NCBI GenBank assembly: GCA_907163375.1
Contig: CAJQUW010004584.1
Location: 62,001 to 126,000, forward strand
Direction of reading: 5' to 3'
DNA: 64,000 bases
From: Prostheceraeus crozeri
Taxonomy: Eukaryota > Platyhelminthes > Polycladida > Euryleptidae
Shown: one piece after another, positions 25,736 through 37,043 of the stretch
Layout of the letters: every line of letters starts with the position of its first letter
How positions within the stretch are numbered: the stretch's first letter is position 1
Made by a program: the position numbers and the translations under genes
The notes under the pieces: generated by a model
What the model was told of the DNA's origin: nothing
What the model saw: only the letters and a program-made list of their open reading frames with translations
The model's database searches: none

Positions 25736-26719
25736 TATTGACAATAAGGGTAGGGACACTAAAATATTAGCTTTCTTAAGAACCGTTGGCTTGTATCATA
25801 GCTTATCTAGTATTATATAAGGACATTTAAATATAATTAGGGCATGAAATAAACATGAAAAATGCTTTCTGTATCATACTTATGTTTTATTTAGTCAACT
25901 TTTTAGGATTGATCCACTTTTTATGAAAACGGACTGTAATATAGCAGATTTATTAAGGATATTGGAAAAGTACGAATCGTTCATCTGTTTACCTACTGTA
26001 AGTTTGGAGGAATAGTACTGAGATTTTATCAATGCTTCATTATCATGTGTGTTGTTCTAACAAAATCTAATACTTATTCTGCACAAAAGGTGCCGAAATC
26101 TCAAAATTTATCGAAAATGAATTCAAGCTATAGCGAATGACAATAATAGCGATGCTGCAGAGGACAAATAATTATGACGATAATTGTAAATGAAGCCTTA
26201 AAGATTAGCATTCAAATGATGAAAATCAGAACGTGAAAGCTGTGAGATGAAAGCCGACGTATGTGATGCTTTGCATTTAGCACTAGCCGGTTCGCGAGTT
26301 TAAGAGGGAATTATCTATAGCGATAGCTGGCTAGTGGTTCCGGAATTTTCATCTTAATTTTATTCGTCGCATGTCGAACCCCAAGAACGTCACTGGAATT
26401 CGGAAGAGATCACGATGTTCCAGCAAAGTCTGAGAGTAGTTAAAGTCGCGTGGAGGAGAAGGACTGAAGTTTGTTGTGATGATGCACGTCGTGGAATATT
26501 TCAGACCAAAAGTTTCAATCACCTGGCTTCAACAAGCGTTGTATAAGCGCGTGCGATACTGTATATATCATCATGGTCTCTCAGCAAATATCAAATCTTT
26601 TTATGGTTGCTACTCCAAAATTGTATCACACATACCACGGAATCTTTTGGAGCTCAGAGACAAACATATAACGGCGCGGACAAGATGAACTTCTTGAGAT
26701 GGAGGAATGAAGTAGGGTC

Positions 26720-27190
26720 GTGGAAACAACGAGCGCATGTGGTAAGCTGCTCCAGCGAAGCTCATTTCCCTGCAAAATAAATATGAAAGTTTTCAATCAA
26801 ACGATTCAGCTGCAATCTGAAAATGGTTCTTCAGGTCAAGTTTACAGAGCTAAAAACAGTGTTTGTCTTAAAACAAGGCTTTTGCCAATACATGACGTTA
26901 TACGGAAATTACGCCGTTGTCACTTCAGCAACGGAATTTTTGTGTCTCTGGACGTTGAATCATTATTCACCAACGTGGCCATCTCCCCTACTGTGAGCGT
27001 GTTCCGTGACTTGCTTTCAAATGACACTGACCTCCTAACAGAAACAATATCTGTTCAAGAGATAGTTGATCTGTCGACTCTCGTTTCTCACATCGTGCTA
27101 CTTCAACAGTTTCGAGGAAACCTTCATCCAAAAGGGAAGGCGTTGCTATGGGAGGAAGTCTAGGTCGGTAGCAGCCACCTTTTTTATGGC
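26720..27190 (+). pseudogene. Penelope-like element reverse transcriptase (block A)
   Basis: Reads ETTSACGKLLQRSSF, then FVSLDVESLFTNVAI (motif A, with the Penelope-type D-V-x-S-L-F-T-N-V signature), and LSNDTDLLTETISVQEI. The motif B region (near 27140, readable in the sister copy as REGVAMGGSLGPVAANLF) is present but out of frame. Penelope-like elements are retroelements related to telomerase, usually with a GIY-YIG nuclease; no nuclease domain was recognised here. The copy is broken. Confidence 0.72.
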
Positions 27191-27445
27191 TGTTTTGAGG
27201 AGGAAGCAAGACAGCCGATATTAAACGCCTTTTACTTATTAATTATAGTAACCTTTTACCTTTATTATAGTACTACTTTTGAGTTATTCAGTATTTATTT
27301 CGGATTTGTATAATTTGTCCAGGAACTTTGTTTCCTATGTTATGCATTATCATTGAATTCATTTGTGTCTTTGTGCCTACAGTATTCTTTGCTTGTCAAC
27401 CTGCTTGTGATTTTTTAATCAATCGTTACGCAGTGATAGTCAGTT

Positions 27446-27476
27446 GCCTGAGTGACCGTCGGTGACGGTGATGAAA
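27446..27476 (+). ncRNA. Hammerhead-like hairpin, block A (degraded)
   Basis: Counterpart of the hairpin at 60104-60132. It keeps ACCGTCGGTGACGGT and a GAAAGGCC end but has small indels in the core (CTGAGTGACC in place of CTGAAGATGACC). See the block B copy for the intact form. Confidence 0.3.
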
Positions 27477-28415
27477 GGCCTTGCCAATTTAATATAAGAC
27501 ATACCATCAATCAGAAGGACTTTTCTCCAGATTTCTTAAAAAAACAAGGCTTTTGTCAAATAATTTCTGTACTGAATGTGTGCTTTCACTCTTAATTTCG
27601 TCGACACCGACGCGATTGATGAAGAGATTCTTGTTAAGGACAAATGTTTCGTCACCTGGGTTGTTAGAGTGGTGATCGAACGCCCTCTTCCTTATTCCTG
27701 CTAAATTCGATGGGTAAATCCTCTTGAAGACGCACAAGAAAACTGCTGCTGAAATTGGACAAAACCCAAAGTGCTATGAAAGTTCATATTGAAATTCGTA
27801 GCACCACTATCTATAAAGCAGCAAAAGAAGACTTGAAGCAACTTGTCCCTGGTATCACTTTGTAGAGAAAATTCAAGACAAGAAAATTCACCCGAACGTT
27901 TTCGGCCATTCTCATCAAGGATGTACATGGCAATGAAATTACAGCTAAGAAAAAGAAATGGAATGATGTTAAACGAATTCACATACGTCATGCACGTGTC
28001 TACATGTGGTTTGCAAAGATTTACATTTGACTAGTATCTAACACTCTACTCATTAACAGTTAGTAATAAAAACAGTGGTGTAAACTTTTGACAAGACCAA
28101 CTTTGTATTGAAAAGGCACAAACCTCTTGAAATGCGTCTAAAGTCCTGTAAATGTCGGCTAACGGTAGACAGCAGTCCGAACTCGATGGAATTCGAGAAG
28201 GATGGGAAATTGCCATTTTTGGACGTGCTCATTCAACGCCGTCAGAATGGCCGACGTCAAAAGGAAGACTTATTTTTCGATAATGTTAAATGGCTCGTTA
28301 ATTACAAGGAGGTGATGAACCTTGCCAGGTCATGTAGAATAGTCAATTTGCAGTCATTCGATTACGTGATGAAGCTCCAATGAATAGAATAAATATTGAT
28401 GCGCAGCGAGCTGCT

Positions 28416-28613
28416 TTACAGAGATAACACACGCACGTACCATGCAACGTTCGAATATTGTGGAGGCGCCTCATCGTCTGCAAATAAGTTTCTGTAGTCG
28501 GAGCTGACAGATGAACCACTCAGAGTTGATGTGAAACTATTTCCATTGTTAAAAACTTCAGCTGCTTCCAAAACCATTGACCGCAAATCCGTGTAGGAAA
28601 CTGGGAACTCCAA
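28416..28613 (-). other. Conserved minus-strand ORF, possibly a captured exon (block A)
   Basis: An open frame of 65 codons reading SYTDLRSMVLEAAEVFNN, later SSVSSDYRNLFADDEAPPQY and SNVAW. It is flanked on the minus strand by an acceptor-like GGAGTTCCCAG and a donor-like GCATG|GTACGTG. The same frame is preserved in block B at 62133-62330. It includes a PPQY (PPxY-type) motif. Composition is more host-like than retroelement-like. It could be a host exon carried inside the repeat, or simply an open frame kept by recent duplication. Confidence 0.35.
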
Positions 28614-29010
28614 TGCATTCTGTAATAGTCAAGTACTCAATGTACAACGATAAGTTAAGAAAATTGTTAAACGTCTTGACTACTGTATACAAAAGTAGAT
28701 AGCTGAAGCACTTCAGACATTGATATAGAGATAATGGAAGATCACTGACTTCAGATCACTAATTCACAACGATGACAAAAGAAGGAACTTATTAAGTGGG
28801 AAAAAGGAAGTTCGCAACAAAAAATAAACGTTGTTTATACTCGGAAGCACATCAGGCACGGAGCCTTTCTTCCATGTGGCCGAGTTGTTATTTACCTACT
28901 CTCATTGTCGTTGTGCTGAGTGTTTAGCAAGAATGTGGAGTGTACCTATTTTAACGGTGTGCGCACACTAGGCGGCCAGGTAGCGGCGGGCAAGTCTTGT
29001 CGGCCATCAA

Positions 29011-30679
29011 GAATGCTTAGTCATCGTTGCGGAGATGGGAAGTCTCCTTGCGCACGCACTCTTCCACTGCGACCACTTGGTCGTGGCGGCCATCAAGAAT
29101 GCTTAGTCATCGTTGCGGAGATGGGAAGTCATCTCCTTGCGCGCGCACTCTTCCACTGCGACCACTTGGTCGTGGCGGCCATCAAGAATGCTTAGTCATC
29201 GTTGCGGAGATGGGAAGTCATCTCCTTGCGCGCGCACTCTTCCGCTGCGACCACTTGGTCGTGGCGGCCATCAAGAATGCTTAGTCATCGTTGCGGAGAT
29301 GGGAAGTCTCCTTGCGCACGCACTCTTCCACTGCGACCACTTGGTCGTGGCGGCCATCAAGAATGCTTAGTCATCGTTGCGGAGATGGGAAGTCTCCTTG
29401 CGCACGCACTCTTCCACTGCGACCACTTGGTCGTGGCGGCCATCAAGAATGCTTAGTCATCGTTGCGGAGATGGGAAAAGTCTCTTGGCACGCACTCTTC
29501 CACTGAGACGGGGTACTTGTGTTGGTCGGCATCAAGAATGCTTAGTCATCGTTTGGTGGGGGGGGCGGAGATGGGAAGTCTCCTTGCGCGGCATCTTCAT
29601 GCGACCACTTGGTCGTGGCGGCATCATGAATGTTAGGTCTCGTTGCGGAGATGGGAAGTCGTCTCCTTGCGCGCGCACTCTTCCACTGCGACCACTTGGT
29701 CGTGTCGGCCATCAGAATGTTAGTCTCGTTGCGGAGATGAGGAAGTGTCTCCTTGCGCGCGCACTCTTCCACTGCGACATTGGTCGTGGGCGGCCATCAA
29801 GAATGCTTTAGTCATCGTGCGGTTATTTTGGGGAAGTTCTCCTTGCGCGCGGCACTCTTCCACTGCGACCACTTGGTCGTTGTCGGCACAAGAATGCTTA
29901 GTCATCGTTGCGGAGATGGGAAGTCTCCCTGCGCGCGCACTCTTCCACTGCGACCACTTGGTCGTGGCGGCCATCAAGAATGCTTAGTCATCGTTGCGGA
30001 GATGGGAAGTCTCCTTGCGCGCGCACTCTTCCACTGCGACCACTTGGTCGTGTCGGCCATCAAGAATGCTTAGTCATCGTTGCGGAGATGGGAAGTCATC
30101 TACTTGCGCGCGCACTCTTCCACTGTGACCACTTGGTCGTGGCGGCCATCAAGAATGCTTAGTCATCGTTGCGGAGATAGGAAGTCATCTCCTTGCGCGC
30201 GCACTCTTCCACTGCGACCACTTGGTCGTGGCGGCCATCAAGAATGCTTAGTCATCGTTGCGGAGATGGGAAGTCGTCTCCTTGCGCACGCACTCTTCCA
30301 CTGCGACCACTTGGTCGTGTCGGCCATCAGATGCTTTAGTCATCGTTGCGTGGATGGGAAGTCTCCTTGCGCGCCGCCACTTATTCCACTGCGACCACTT
30401 GGTCGTGGCGGCCATCAAGAATGCTTAGTCATCGTTGCGGAGATGGGAAGTCATCTCCTTGCGCGCGCACTCTTCCACTGCGACCACTTGGTCGTGGCGG
30501 CCATCAAGAATGCTTAGTCATCGTTGCGGAGATGGGAAGTCTCCTTGCGCGCGCACTCTTCCACTGCGACCACTTGGTCGTGGCGGCCATCAAGAATGCT
30601 TAGTCATCGTTGCGGAGATGGGAAGTCTCCTTGCGCGCGCACTCTTCCACTGCGACCACTTGGTCGTGGCGGCCATCAA
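29011..30679 (+). repeat. GC-rich 86/89-bp satellite array A
   Basis: About 19 to 20 head-to-tail units, each starting GAATGCTTAGTCATCGTTGC. The basic unit is 86 bases; longer 89-base units carry an extra CAT in the AGTCATCTCC segment. Each unit contains two self-complementary parts: GGAGATGGGAAGTCTCC (5-bp stem) and CGACCACTTGGTCG (6-bp stem). Units near 29470-29880 have more indels than the rest. The array is much richer in G, C and CpG than its surroundings. Overlapping open frames here result from the period and are not genes. Confidence 0.92.
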
Positions 30680-30828
30680 AACGAGCGACGCACGGGCGGC
30701 CAAGATGTCGCGGCGACCAACAAAATACATTGCAGCCTATGTCATAGCGCGCACTTGGTGACCCTTCCCGCGACAAAATAGATAATAAACTTACAGGATG
30801 GCCGCCAACAGGAGGTTCTTCATACTTG

Positions 30829-33800
30829 AGTTGATGCTAAAAACAGCTTTCGTCTCTCCTTGGAATTTATTGACCGGATTAAAATAGTTAATTAAAAGAT
30901 ATGTACAAACACCTACGCTTTTTAAGCGTGCGCTCTCCTCAGGGGGTTAATTTTTTTTATAATGTAAATTTTAATTTTTTTATTTAATTTTTTTTTTTAA
31001 TTATTTTTATTTTTTTTATTTTTTTTTTATATAATTTATAATATATTTTTACTAATTTTAATTTTTTTTAATTTTTAATTTAATTTTTTTTTTTATTTAT
31101 TTTTTTTATAAATATTAATTAATATTTTTAAGGTATATTTTTATATAATTTTTTAGATTAATTTAATAATTTTATGTTGTATTATTTTTATTTTTTTTTT
31201 TATTTTTTTTTTTTTTATATTTTTTATTTTAATTATTTTAATTCGATAATGATTATATTTTTTTTGAGTATTTTTAATATTTATTTATTGTTTTATAATT
31301 TTCTATAATTTTAGTTTAGATTTTTTTTTTAGGATTATATGCTTAATTTATTAATAAATATTTTTTTAATATTTTTTTTTTTTTAAAATGAGTAAAATGA
31401 TAATTTTTTATATTTAAGATTTATTTTAATTAATTTATAATTTTAATTTCATTTTTGATAACATATTTAATATTCGTTCAGACTGTTTTAATGTTGAATA
31501 ATTTGATATTTTTTTTTTTATTGTCTTAATTTTTTTCATATTTTTATTTTTTTAGATTAAATGAAAATAGTTTTTTAATTTTAATATTTATTGTGGATTT
31601 AAATTTATTATTTTTTTAAAATTTTTATATAATATTTATATTTTTAATTTTTTAATATTTAGAATATAATTTCTTATTTTTTTTTTGAATCTTTTTTTTA
31701 TAATTTTTTATTTTATGATTTTAATTTTTATTTTTTAGTATAAATTTTTTCAATAATTTTATTTATTTAATTTTTAAAGTTTTTTATTTTTAATTTGATA
31801 AATGAAATTATTAATTTAAGATATTCTTATAATTTTATTCATTTATGATTTTTTTATAAATTTTTCATATTAATTTGAATTTTTATTTAAAATTTATTTT
31901 AATTTAATTATTTTTTAATTAAAATTTTTTTTTTTTATATTATTTTTTTTAATTGTTAATTTTTATGATTTTTTTTAATTATTTTAATATTAAAGATTAT
32001 TTTTTTTTATTAATATATTATTTTTTTTTTTTTATTATTAATTGAAAAATTAATTCGATTTTAACTTCGCTAATTTATTTATTGTTTAGGATAAATTATT
32101 AATTTTTAATTTTTTTTATTTTTTTCTTGTTTTTTGTTTTATTTATTTTTTTTTTATATTTTTTAATAATTTTTTAATTGTTGTTTTAATTAATATTTTA
32201 TTTAATACTAAATAATTTAATTTTTATATTTTTTGATAATATGTAAAATATATATTTTTTAATAATTTTAAATAATATTTATTTTATTTTTTTATTATTT
32301 TTTTTATAGTTTTAGATTTTTTTTTTTATGTTTTATTAATTTATTTTTTTTTATTTTTTAATTTTATAATTATAATTTAATATAATTTATTTTTTTTTTT
32401 TAATATATAGTTAATTTTATTATAAATTATTTTATTAATATTTTTTTTGTTTTTTTTTTTTTTTCTTTATTTTTTTTTTAAGTAATTTTATTAATTGTTA
32501 ATTAATTTTTTTTTTTTTAATTACATTTTAATTTTTTTTTTTTATAATTTTTTTTTTTTTAATTTAATTTTTGTTTTTTTTTTTATTTTTTTATTATATG
32601 GTTAATTTATATAAATTTTTTTTATTTTTTTTTTATTTTTTTTAAATTCGCTTTTAATTCTGTTTTTTTTTTATATTTTTTTTTTTTTTAATTTTTTTTT
32701 TTTTATCTTATTATATATATTGTTATTCTTTTTTTTTATTTATTTTATAATAATTTTTATTATTTTATTTATTTTTTTTATTTTTTTTTTATAATTTATT
32801 TTTAACTTTTGTTTTTTTTAATTTTTGTTTTTAATTTTTATTATTTATATTTTATTTTTATTTAATCTAATTTAATTTTTATTTTTTTATATATTAATTT
32901 TTAATTTTTAATAGATTTTTTTTTTTATTATTTTTTTTTTTTTAATTTTTAATTTTATGTTTAAATATTTTTTTTTTTTTTTAATTTTTTTTAATTAATT
33001 TTTGTTTTTTTATTAAGTAATTTTTTGTTATTTATATTTATATTAATTTTTTTTTTAATTTATTATTCGTTTTTTTTCTTTATAAATTTTAATTCGCTTT
33101 TTTAATTTTTTTTTTTTATATTTTTTTTTAATTTTTATTTATTTATTTATTTGTAAATTTTTTTTAATTTTATTAATTTAATTATTTTAATTTTTTATTT
33201 TAGTAATTTTTTTTTGTTAAATATAATTCATAATAATTTTTTAGAATAATTATTTTTTTAAATATTATTATTTTATTAATTAATAATATTTTTTTAAGTA
33301 ATTCGCTTGTTTTTTTTTTTTTTTGTTTATATTTTTTTTAAGTATAATTTTTTAATTTTTAATTTTTTTTTTTATTTTGTAATTTGTTAATTTAATTTTT
33401 TTATTATTTATAATTATATTTTTTTTTTTTTTAATTTTTTAATTATTATTTTTTATAATTCTTTTTTTAAATTTATATTTATTTATTTTTTTTTTATTTT
33501 ATTTTTTTATTTTTTTATTTAGTTATAATGTTTGTTTATTTTTTTAAAAGATATTTTTATTTTAATATTTAATTATTTATTTTATAATTTTTTGTAATTT
33601 ATTATTTTTTAATTTTTTTTAATTAATAATTATTGGTATGTTTTAAAAATTTTTTTTTTTTTTTTTTTTTAATAATTTTATATTTATTTTTTATTTTAAT
33701 TTTTTTTAATTTTACGTTTTATGTTATATTTTTTTTTTAATTTTTTTTTTAGAATTTATAATTTTTTTTTTTTATTTAATTTTAATATTTTTTTTATTTT

Positions 33801-34885
33801 TATTTTTTTAATAAGATTAGATTTTTTTATTTATATTTTTTAATTCGCTTTTTTTTAATTTCTTTTTTTTAATTTTTTTTTTTTTTATTTTTTTTATAAT
33901 AGTTTTATTAAATTTTTATAATTTTTAATAATTTATTATTTTAAATATTAATTATTAATTATAATTTAATAAATGTTATTTTTTTTTAATAATTAATTTT
34001 AATTTTTTTTTTTTTTTACTAATTTTTGTTAATAAATATTTATTATTTATTTATAATTTTGAATATAATTTTCTTTTAATTTTTAATTTTTAATTAGTTT
34101 TAATTAAAGTAATTAATTTAATTAATTGTTTTTAATTATATATTTTTATTTTATTATAGTTAATTTAATTTTTTTAATTTTTTTTTTATTTAATTTTTTA
34201 TTATAATTTGTTTTTTAATAGTAATTTTTTTTTTTTTTTTTTTATTTTTTTATTAATAATTTTAATTTTTAAATAAATTATTTTTATTTTTTTTTTGTAT
34301 TATTTTTTATATTTATATTTATTGATCTAATTTTATTATTTTATTTTTTTAATTTTTTTAATTTTGTTTTATTTAATTTAAATTTATTATAATTTTTTAT
34401 ATTTTTTTTTATATTTTAATATTTATATATAATCTTGAATTTTTCTTTTTTTTAATTAATTTATTTTTTTATGTATTTTATTTATTTTATTTTTATTTAT
34501 TTTTCATTTTTAGATAATTTAATTATATTTTAATTCGTTGTATTTTTTAATTATTATTTGTTTATTTTTATTTGTTTTTTTTTTTTTAAATTTTTTATAA
34601 TTAATTTGTAATTATTTTATTTTTTTGAATTTTTTTAAATTTTATTTTTTAATTTAATTTTAGTAATTTTTTATTTATTTTAATTTTTTTTTTATGTGTT
34701 TTATTTTTAATTAATTAATTAATTTTTTTAATTATTTAAATTTAAAATTTTTTTATTTTATTTTTATATTTTTTTATTTGTAATTATAATTTATGTTTTT
34801 TTTTTAATTCGCTAAAACCGTGGTTCGTTAAATTCGGTGGTCAATAAATTTCAAGGAGAGACGAAAGCTGTTTTTAGCATCAACT
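30829..34885. mobile_element. Foldback-like element with a 3.9-kb T/A-only core
   Basis: The ends, 30829-30875 and 34839-34885, are 47-base inverted copies with one visible difference; they begin AGTTGATGCTAAAAACAGC. Between them, from about 30947 to 34806, the sequence is almost entirely T and A, with T clearly in excess on the plus strand. Rare islands with G and C repeatedly spell AATTCGCT (32646, 33093, 33301, 33844, 34807). A 12-base direct repeat AGATAATAAACT occurs outside each end (30780 and 34888). It fits a foldback-type element around a low-complexity satellite, but a mis-assembled or poorly polished satellite is an alternative. Confidence 0.6.
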
Positions 34886-34899
34886 GGAGATAATAAACT

Positions 34900-36100
34900 G
34901 TTGCAACCTCTTCATCATTCATTTTTTCAACAAATAGCGGCAATTGGCCGCTGCCGTAGCCGCTTTCATGGTCGTACAGTTTTTGGCGCTCTGTGCGCGC
35001 ACGCCCTCTAAAGTCTTATGGTTTAGAATGTGGCGTAGCGTGTATAGTATTCACTGAATGCCTATTTATTTTCTGTATTATGTTGTGAATTGATTGCATC
35101 GATTTTTATGATAATTAGTGAACTGTTTATGGTTTAGTAATTCGGTTTGATTCCAAAGTAGCTATTGCAATAAGCAACGATATCAATCAGCGTTAATTTC
35201 AATTCCACTTCTTGTTTCTTGGACGTACCCCCTAACATTTAGCGAAAATAACACTTATATTAGGTGCGTTATCGCAAGACTCCTTGATTATCGGCAACGC
35301 GTCGTCGCTTATACTATCAGCTTCAATACTACAAGCATGAGGCTGCTACTGTATTCAACTTGATGGGCTGAATAGCATTGTTGGGAATGCGGGGCAATTG
35401 GGCAGCAGCTGTTTTTATCATCATTCCTGTAATAATGGAATCACACGCAGTTATACAGAGACAAATGCAGAACCGCTGAGGATGCTTTATCATATCCACT
35501 ATTCAACCAAGGAATTTGAATATTGACTTTGAATAGTGTTGTGATTAGGGGCAACTTTCAGTGATTCAGATACACTTTGACAACTTTTGGAGTGAAATTT
35601 CAGATCGTTTGGAGTGCTTGAAAACAGATACAAGAAGCTGATATGAAATGTTATTCGGAAGTAATAGAAAAAATATGTTTATCGAACTTTCATCAAAACA
35701 AAATTTCTATGATTTTGATGAAGTTTGTAAAATGAAGTAGCGTTGCCGTGATCTACGTTTGTATGTGTTCAATGTTTGGATTATAATTATGGAATTCTTC
35801 ATAAGCAAGCTATCATTTAATTTTTTCAATTCGTTCATGTGTAGTGTTTTTGATATGTGCAACTGTGCATGCATTAGCGGGCCTCCATCTATACAAAATG
35901 TATGCGGAGCATAATTTGATGTAAGGCGAAGTTTTGCACATGTCCGTGTACAGTAGGCTATATTATATACATAATTATTTGTCTAGCATGTAAACGTTTG
36001 CATAAGATTAGATTGAAGTAATGTATGTGATCGCCCTGTATTCAGGTTTTCCTTGAATACCTTTTTCAAAACGGCACCCTACGCCGCTAGTTTGATCCGA
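34900..36100. other. No gene recognised
   Basis: Flank of the T/A-rich element. It contains a GC-rich stretch with GCGGCAATTGGCCGC near 34937; otherwise ordinary AT-rich sequence without coding signal. Confidence 0.4.
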
Positions 36101-36161
36101 CCAATGTTTGAACCATTGTCTCCCAGACGCAGAGCGAACATTCTACCACAAGGTCACAGCG
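36101..36161 (-). repeat. tRNA-like SINE head
   Basis: On the minus strand this reads GACCTTGTGGTAGAATG (box A-like) followed about 30 bases on by GGTTCAAACATTGG (box B-like), the layout of a tRNA-derived pol III promoter. No anticodon arm typical of a working tRNA was found, so a SINE remnant is more likely than a tRNA gene. Confidence 0.4.
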
Positions 36162-36179
36162 CCGGTCAAACCTTACTAG

Positions 36180-36350
36180 GGTATGAAAAGAAGTCGTTCA
36201 TCGCTCGCGGTTTGCTATAAATTCCTTCAAAATACTTCGATCGCCATTATTCCTTTCGATTCTACGAACTCAGATGATTGGGCACACGTTTTCTTGATGA
36301 TTTTGGTCTGCCAGATTATTTGCCAAGCAGTTGGCAGGCGTGAGTTGCCC
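36180..36350. repeat. Diverged relative of the hAT MITE interior
   Basis: This stretch aligns with 38978-39150: AGTCGTTCATCGCTCGCGG against AGTCGTGCGTCGCTTGCGG, then ATTCCTTC...GATTC..CGAA..CAGAT and GCAGGCGTG. It is an old second copy of the interior of the element at 37044-39431. Confidence 0.5.
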
Positions 36351-37043
36351 AGTGAGTTCATCCCCTCTTCAAGGAGTTCATCAAGAACTTACAGACAGCG
36401 ATGTGTAACCGATAATGATATACGGGTCACCGACTGATTACCAAAACTGCTTAATGGTCATCGCTTGACGCAGAGTTGGATACGGACCGAAATTTCACGG
36501 CAAGCCACCCGGCCCGCGTTCCTGTCCACCGTCATAAGCTCGGCCGGTCAAATCCTCCATTCTCGTTCACTTCACGTTCACATTTCCCGTTCATTTCATA
36601 AGTAATTATTAAATTTTCTTTGACTACGTCGTTATCTATCTAAATAATTGAGTCATCGCTTCTTTCACATGCCTAGATATTTCAGTGTAAGATATTACGA
36701 GCTATAATGTCACTGCAATTTGCAGAATTCCCGGGCTACAAGCTTGCATGGCTTAGCAGCACCGATATTTTTCCTCTTTGACATAATGGCAATTGTATGA
36801 AGGTATACTTGAGTAAATCTATCTTTAATAGATGGAACAGCACTACAATTTGCGAAGATCAATCCTAAATCAGGCCTACAGTTCTATGTCATAAAATTAA
36901 GTCACATTGTCTTTTTTTAGTCATAAGAATTAGGGCCTATACATCTGGATCTTTCCAGTTACTTTATTAAAAATGTCATGATCTAAGAGTTCCAAGAATT
37001 CTATATTGTGTATGCGTGTCATCATGATCGTCAGGTGTCCGAC

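Larger units (their letters stand above)
20928..25936 (+). mobile_element. Tc1 element, copy 2, split by a copia-like insertion
   Basis: The left end begins CAGATTGTTTCATAAAAAAT at 20928 after a TA. The right end, inverted, begins CAGTCCGTTTTCATAAAAAG at 25936 and is followed by TA at 25937. Flanks 20928-21184 and 24728-25936 match, in reverse orientation, the uninterrupted Tc1 copy at 55549-57205. Between them sits the copia-like fossil. Without that insertion the copy would be about 1.47 kb against 1.66 kb for copy 1, so it also carries internal deletions. Its transposase gene is degraded. Confidence 0.85.
25938..30700. repeat. Duplicated block A (Penelope-like pieces plus satellite)
   Basis: This block matches 58599-64000 (block B) in the same orientation. 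Shared landmarks are TTTGGAGGAATA...TTATCAATGC near 26005, the reverse transcriptase region at 26720, a ribozyme-like hairpin at 27446, a virtually identical segment at 28258-28640, and the start of the satellite at 28990. Differences in the first 1.3 kb are largely single-base indels. The interior around 28030-28260 is arranged differently from block B, with a reversed segment. The block abuts the right end of Tc1 copy 2, so its true left edge is not visible. Confidence 0.8.

Noticed and set aside
27507-27737. Minus-strand 76-codon frame in block A as a separate gene
   Set aside because: It is present in block B with changes, lies in Penelope-linked repeat sequence, and has no start or domain that can be trusted.
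29011-30679. CRISPR-like array of regular repeats
   Set aside because: There are no unique spacers, the whole unit repeats, and the genome is clearly eukaryotic with introns and transposons.
28920-30781. A ladder of overlapping ORFs with near-identical peptides
   Set aside because: They arise from the 86/89-bp satellite, whose period shifts frame by two each unit. The peptides are by-products of the repeat, not a repeat-protein gene.
36101-36161. A tRNA gene
   Set aside because: Box A- and B-like sequences are present but acceptor and anticodon stems do not form, so a SINE head is the better reading.
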